Shown piece by piece: positions 62,116-64,000 of a DNA stretch of 64,000 bases. Position 1 is the first letter of the stretch. The number at the start of each line of letters is the position of its first letter. A program made the translations under genes and the position numbers. The DNA lies in assembly GCF_032678705.1 (NCBI RefSeq), contig NZ_JAVTSS010000001.1, positions 1,798,001 to 1,862,000 on the forward strand, given 5' to 3'. This DNA comes from Pedobacter frigiditerrae (GTDB lineage Bacteria; Bacteroidota; Bacteroidia; Sphingobacteriales; Sphingobacteriaceae). Under the pieces are notes generated by a model that was given only the letters and a program-made list of their open reading frames with translations, made no database searches and had not been told where the DNA came from.

Positions 62116-62445
62116 ATGGATAGATACTGTTTTACCCTCGACCTTAAAGAAGACAAAAAATTAATTGAAACTTACAAACAGTACCATAGGTCTGTTTGGC
62201 CAGAAGTGAAAGATAGTTTAAAGGATGTTGGCGTTATAAACTTAGAAATCTATTTATTGGAGAATCGCCTTTTCATGATCATGGAAGTTGATGATGATTT
62301 CACTTTCGAACAAAAAAGGAAAGCCGATTTAGCAAACTCAAAAGTACAGGAATGGGAAAAATTGATGTGGAATTTTCAACAAGCATTACCATGGTCAAAA
62401 GCTGGAGAAAAATGGGTAATGATGGACCAAATATTTGAGTTATAA
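62116..62445 (+). CDS. L-rhamnose/L-fucose mutarotase (RhaM family)
   Basis: A 109-residue single-domain protein of the L-rhamnose mutarotase family (ferredoxin-like dimer). The expected residues are present: YKQYHRSVWPEV with His24, then NLEIYLLENRLFMIMEV and VQEWEKLMW. It interconverts alpha and beta anomers of a 6-deoxy-L-sugar so the dehydrogenase can use it. The next gene's ATG follows its stop codon directly, so they are co-translated. The neighbours favour L-fucose, but L-rhamnose remains possible. Compare the fused copy in the 7948-10551 gene. Confidence 0.88.
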   Translation: MDRYCFTLDLKEDKKLIETYKQYHRSVWPEVKDSLKDVGVINLEIYLLENRLFMIMEVDDDFTFEQKRKADLANSKVQEWEKLMWNFQQALPWSKAGEKWVMMDQIFEL

Positions 62446-63267
62446 ATGATTGATAGTCACGTTCATTTTTGGAATTTTGACCCGATTAGAGATAATTGGA
62501 TAACTGAAGACATGGGTATAATCAGAAATGATTTCATGCCAAAAGACATTTCAAAAACTTACAGCAAAATTGATGTAACAGGTTGTGTTGCCGTGCAAGC
62601 CAATCAGAGTGAAAGCGAAACCGAATTTTTACTTGGTCTAGCTAGTCAAAATTCGATTATAAAAGGCATAGTTGGCTGGACAGATTTAAAGGCTAACAAC
62701 CTAACCGAAAGGTTAACTCATTGGAAACAATTTTCATTAATAAAAGGTTGGCGACACGTTTTACAGGCAGAGCAAGATGATTTCATTTTAGATGACCAAT
62801 TTGCTAAAGGTGTTAAAATCTTAAATGAATTTGGTTACACTTATGATTTGTTGTGTTACCACACACAGTTAAATACCATAAATAAATTGGTAGACAAACT
62901 ATCCAACCAACCCTTAGTTTTAGACCATTGCGGCAAACCAGATGTAAAAACTCAAGCTTTAAAAACTTGGGATGATAACATTAAAATCTTGGCCCAGAAC
63001 CCAAATGTTTATTGCAAGATATCAGGCCTGTTAACAGAAGCTGATTGGTATAATTGGACAGAACCTGAGGTTTTTAATTGTTTTGATGTGATATTTAAAC
63101 ATTTTGGAACCAATAGAATTATGTATGGAAGCGATTGGCCTGTTGTTTTAGTCAGCAGACCATATACAGATTGGTTTAACTTGGTTAACAAATATGTTTC
63201 TCAATTTACCGAAGAAGAAAAGATGAAGATTTTTGAAGGGAATGCAGCAAAATTTTATAAAATATAA
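62446..63267 (+). CDS. L-fucono-lactonase-type amidohydrolase
   Basis: A 273-residue amidohydrolase-2 (COG3618) TIM barrel. Metal-site motifs are DSHVHFWN (residues 3-10), LDHCGKPD (about 157-164) and MYGSDWPV (about 225-232). Proteins of this type hydrolyse L-fucono- or related 1,5-lactones to the acid. In the predicted pathway it follows sugar oxidation to the lactone. It is cytoplasmic and directly follows the mutarotase gene. Confidence 0.88.
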   Translation: MIDSHVHFWNFDPIRDNWITEDMGIIRNDFMPKDISKTYSKIDVTGCVAVQANQSESETEFLLGLASQNSIIKGIVGWTDLKANNLTERLTHWKQFSLIKGWRHVLQAEQDDFILDDQFAKGVKILNEFGYTYDLLCYHTQLNTINKLVDKLSNQPLVLDHCGKPDVKTQALKTWDDNIKILAQNPNVYCKISGLLTEADWYNWTEPEVFNCFDVIFKHFGTNRIMYGSDWPVVLVSRPYTDWFNLVNKYVSQFTEEEKMKIFEGNAAKFYKI

Positions 63268-63294
63268 ATTTTTGAAAAATTGAATTTGAAGTAT

Positions 63295-63381
63295 CGTCAT
63301 TCCCACGAAGGTGGGAATCTTAAAGCGTAATAAATTTTAATAGTTAGCGCATTACGATGCCCAGTCAAGCTGAGCATGACG
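63295..63381. repeat. palindromic repeat, CGTCATTCCCACGAAGG type
   Basis: Starts CGTCATTCCCACGAAGGTGG and ends CAAGCTGAGCATGACG. The hairpin ATTCCCAC-GAAG-GTGGGAAT is perfect. It lies in the 214-bp gap before the L-lactate dehydrogenase gene. Confidence 0.65.
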
Positions 63382-63481
63382 AATACTAAAAACAGCAGAA
63401 TAGCACAGGACGGAAAATAAAATATAAAACATTAGTTTTCCGCTTTTAAAACAAGGTCTGATATAGACAACCAAATAAAAA

Positions 63482-64000
63482 ATGAGTAAAAAAATCACCT
63501 TCCCTTATCATTCACAATACCCATCAGTTGCCGATTTAAGACGTAAAGCAAAAAGCAGAATTCCTAAGTTTGCCTTTGACTACTTAGAGGGCGGTTGCAA
63601 TGAGGGACTTAATTTATCTCGTAACGAGAGTGATTTCGGCAATATTCTTTTAAAGCCAAACTATCTACGTGTGGGTGGAGAAATAGATATGTCTGTCGAA
63701 TTATTCGGACGTAAATACAGCGCTCCATTTGGTGTATCCCCTATTGGTTTACAAGGTTTAATGTGGCCGAATGCTCCCGAAATTTTAGCTAAAGCTGCCG
63801 CTAAACACGACATCCCATATACGTTAAGTACAGTTTCTACCAGCAGCATTGAGCGTATTGCAGAAGTATCTGAAGGAAAAGCATGGTTTCAATTATATCA
63901 TCCAACAGAAAACAGTTTAAGAGATGATATTTTAAACCGCTTAAAAGCAGTTGAGTGCCCAGTTTTGGTAGTTTTAGTAGATGTACCAGCATTTGGATTG
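63482..64000 (+). CDS. FMN-dependent alpha-hydroxy-acid (L-lactate) dehydrogenase, partial
   Basis: The first 173 codons of a gene that runs off the window. Family marks: KFAFDYLEGGCNEG near residue 29, the FMN-binding APFGVSPIGLQGL block (about 81), STVSTSSIE and WFQLYHP. It would oxidise L-lactate, released by the FAH-family enzyme, to pyruvate at the membrane. Its position closes the pathway logic of this operon. The catalytic His and Arg lie beyond the visible part. The 63482 ATG was taken as start because the family N-terminus begins within 10 residues. Confidence 0.9.
   Translation, partial: MSKKITFPYHSQYPSVADLRRKAKSRIPKFAFDYLEGGCNEGLNLSRNESDFGNILLKPNYLRVGGEIDMSVELFGRKYSAPFGVSPIGLQGLMWPNAPEILAKAAAKHDIPYTLSTVSTSSIERIAEVSEGKAWFQLYHPTENSLRDDILNRLKAVECPVLVVLVDVPAFGL

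Noticed and set aside
1-64000. Insertion sequence or integrative element
   Set aside because: No transposase, integrase, relaxase or phage gene was seen; the repeats are short non-coding palindromes.

Overview
The window looks like a chromosomal segment of a Bacteroidota bacterium, most likely Sphingobacteriaceae (Pedobacter-like). The sequence is AT-rich, carries a SusC/SusD pair, has many Bacteroidota-type signal peptides and lipoboxes, and shows candidate -7 boxes of the form TAnnTTTG. No rRNA, tRNA, transposase, phage gene or CRISPR array was seen. The genus is an inference from overall resemblance.

Almost the whole window is one very large polysaccharide utilisation locus (PUL) for a complex pectin (rhamnogalacturonan type), read mainly from the minus strand. 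At the left edge lie a truncated GH78 rhamnosidase (1-1418) and a divergent IclR regulator (1656-2438). From about 34 kb down to 2.6 kb runs a long minus-strand series: two PL1-type pectate lyase paralogues, a two-domain beta-helix protein, a GH140-like enzyme, a GH43-like lipoprotein, a beta-propeller protein, a SASA esterase, a GH2, two GH78, a DUF3826 protein, a BNR/sialidase-like protein, an STN-esterase fusion, a sugar epimerase-like protein, a beta-helix/L-rhamnose-mutarotase fusion, a Gfo/Idh/MocA oxidoreductase and an SSS transporter. The nutrient-capture unit (isomerase-like protein, DUF3826, SusC, SusD, surface lipoprotein) occupies 42.7-34.3 kb and ends at a clear rho-independent terminator at 34173-34199. 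It diverges from an AraC regulator (42921). From 59.6 to 43.9 kb a further minus-strand block encodes a GH67N-like enzyme, an (alpha/alpha)6 hydrolase, GH28, GH95, a GH2 with malectin domain, a second SSS transporter and a DapA-family aldolase.

The right end (60.3-64 kb, plus strand) is a cytoplasmic operon for non-phosphorylative oxidation of a 6-deoxy-L-sugar: SDR dehydrogenase, FAH-family diketo-acid hydrolase, mutarotase, fuconolactonase-type amidohydrolase and the start of an FMN L-lactate dehydrogenase. It fits L-fucose (or L-rhamnose) going to pyruvate plus L-lactate and then pyruvate. The inferred flow is: surface and periplasmic lyases, hydrolases and esterases cut pectin, SusCD imports oligosaccharides, GH78/GH95/GH2/GH28-type enzymes release L-rhamnose, L-fucose or L-galactose and galacturonate, SSS carriers import monosaccharides, and cytoplasmic enzymes oxidise them. 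GH140, GH95, GH2, GH78 and a GH141-like protein together hint at rhamnogalacturonan II, but substrate specificity cannot be read from sequence.

The most unusual layer is a dispersed palindromic repeat family (outer ends CGTCATTGCGAG / CTCGCAATGACG), with about 18-20 full or partial copies, at many gene junctions in the 4.8-25 kb and 50-55 kb blocks. One copy has been tandemly triplicated with a 150-bp (codon-multiple) period at the 5' end of the esterase gene. There the repeat appears to supply the start codon and the positively charged signal-peptide n-region. A different palindrome is inserted in frame inside the signal-peptide region of the beta-helix/mutarotase fusion.
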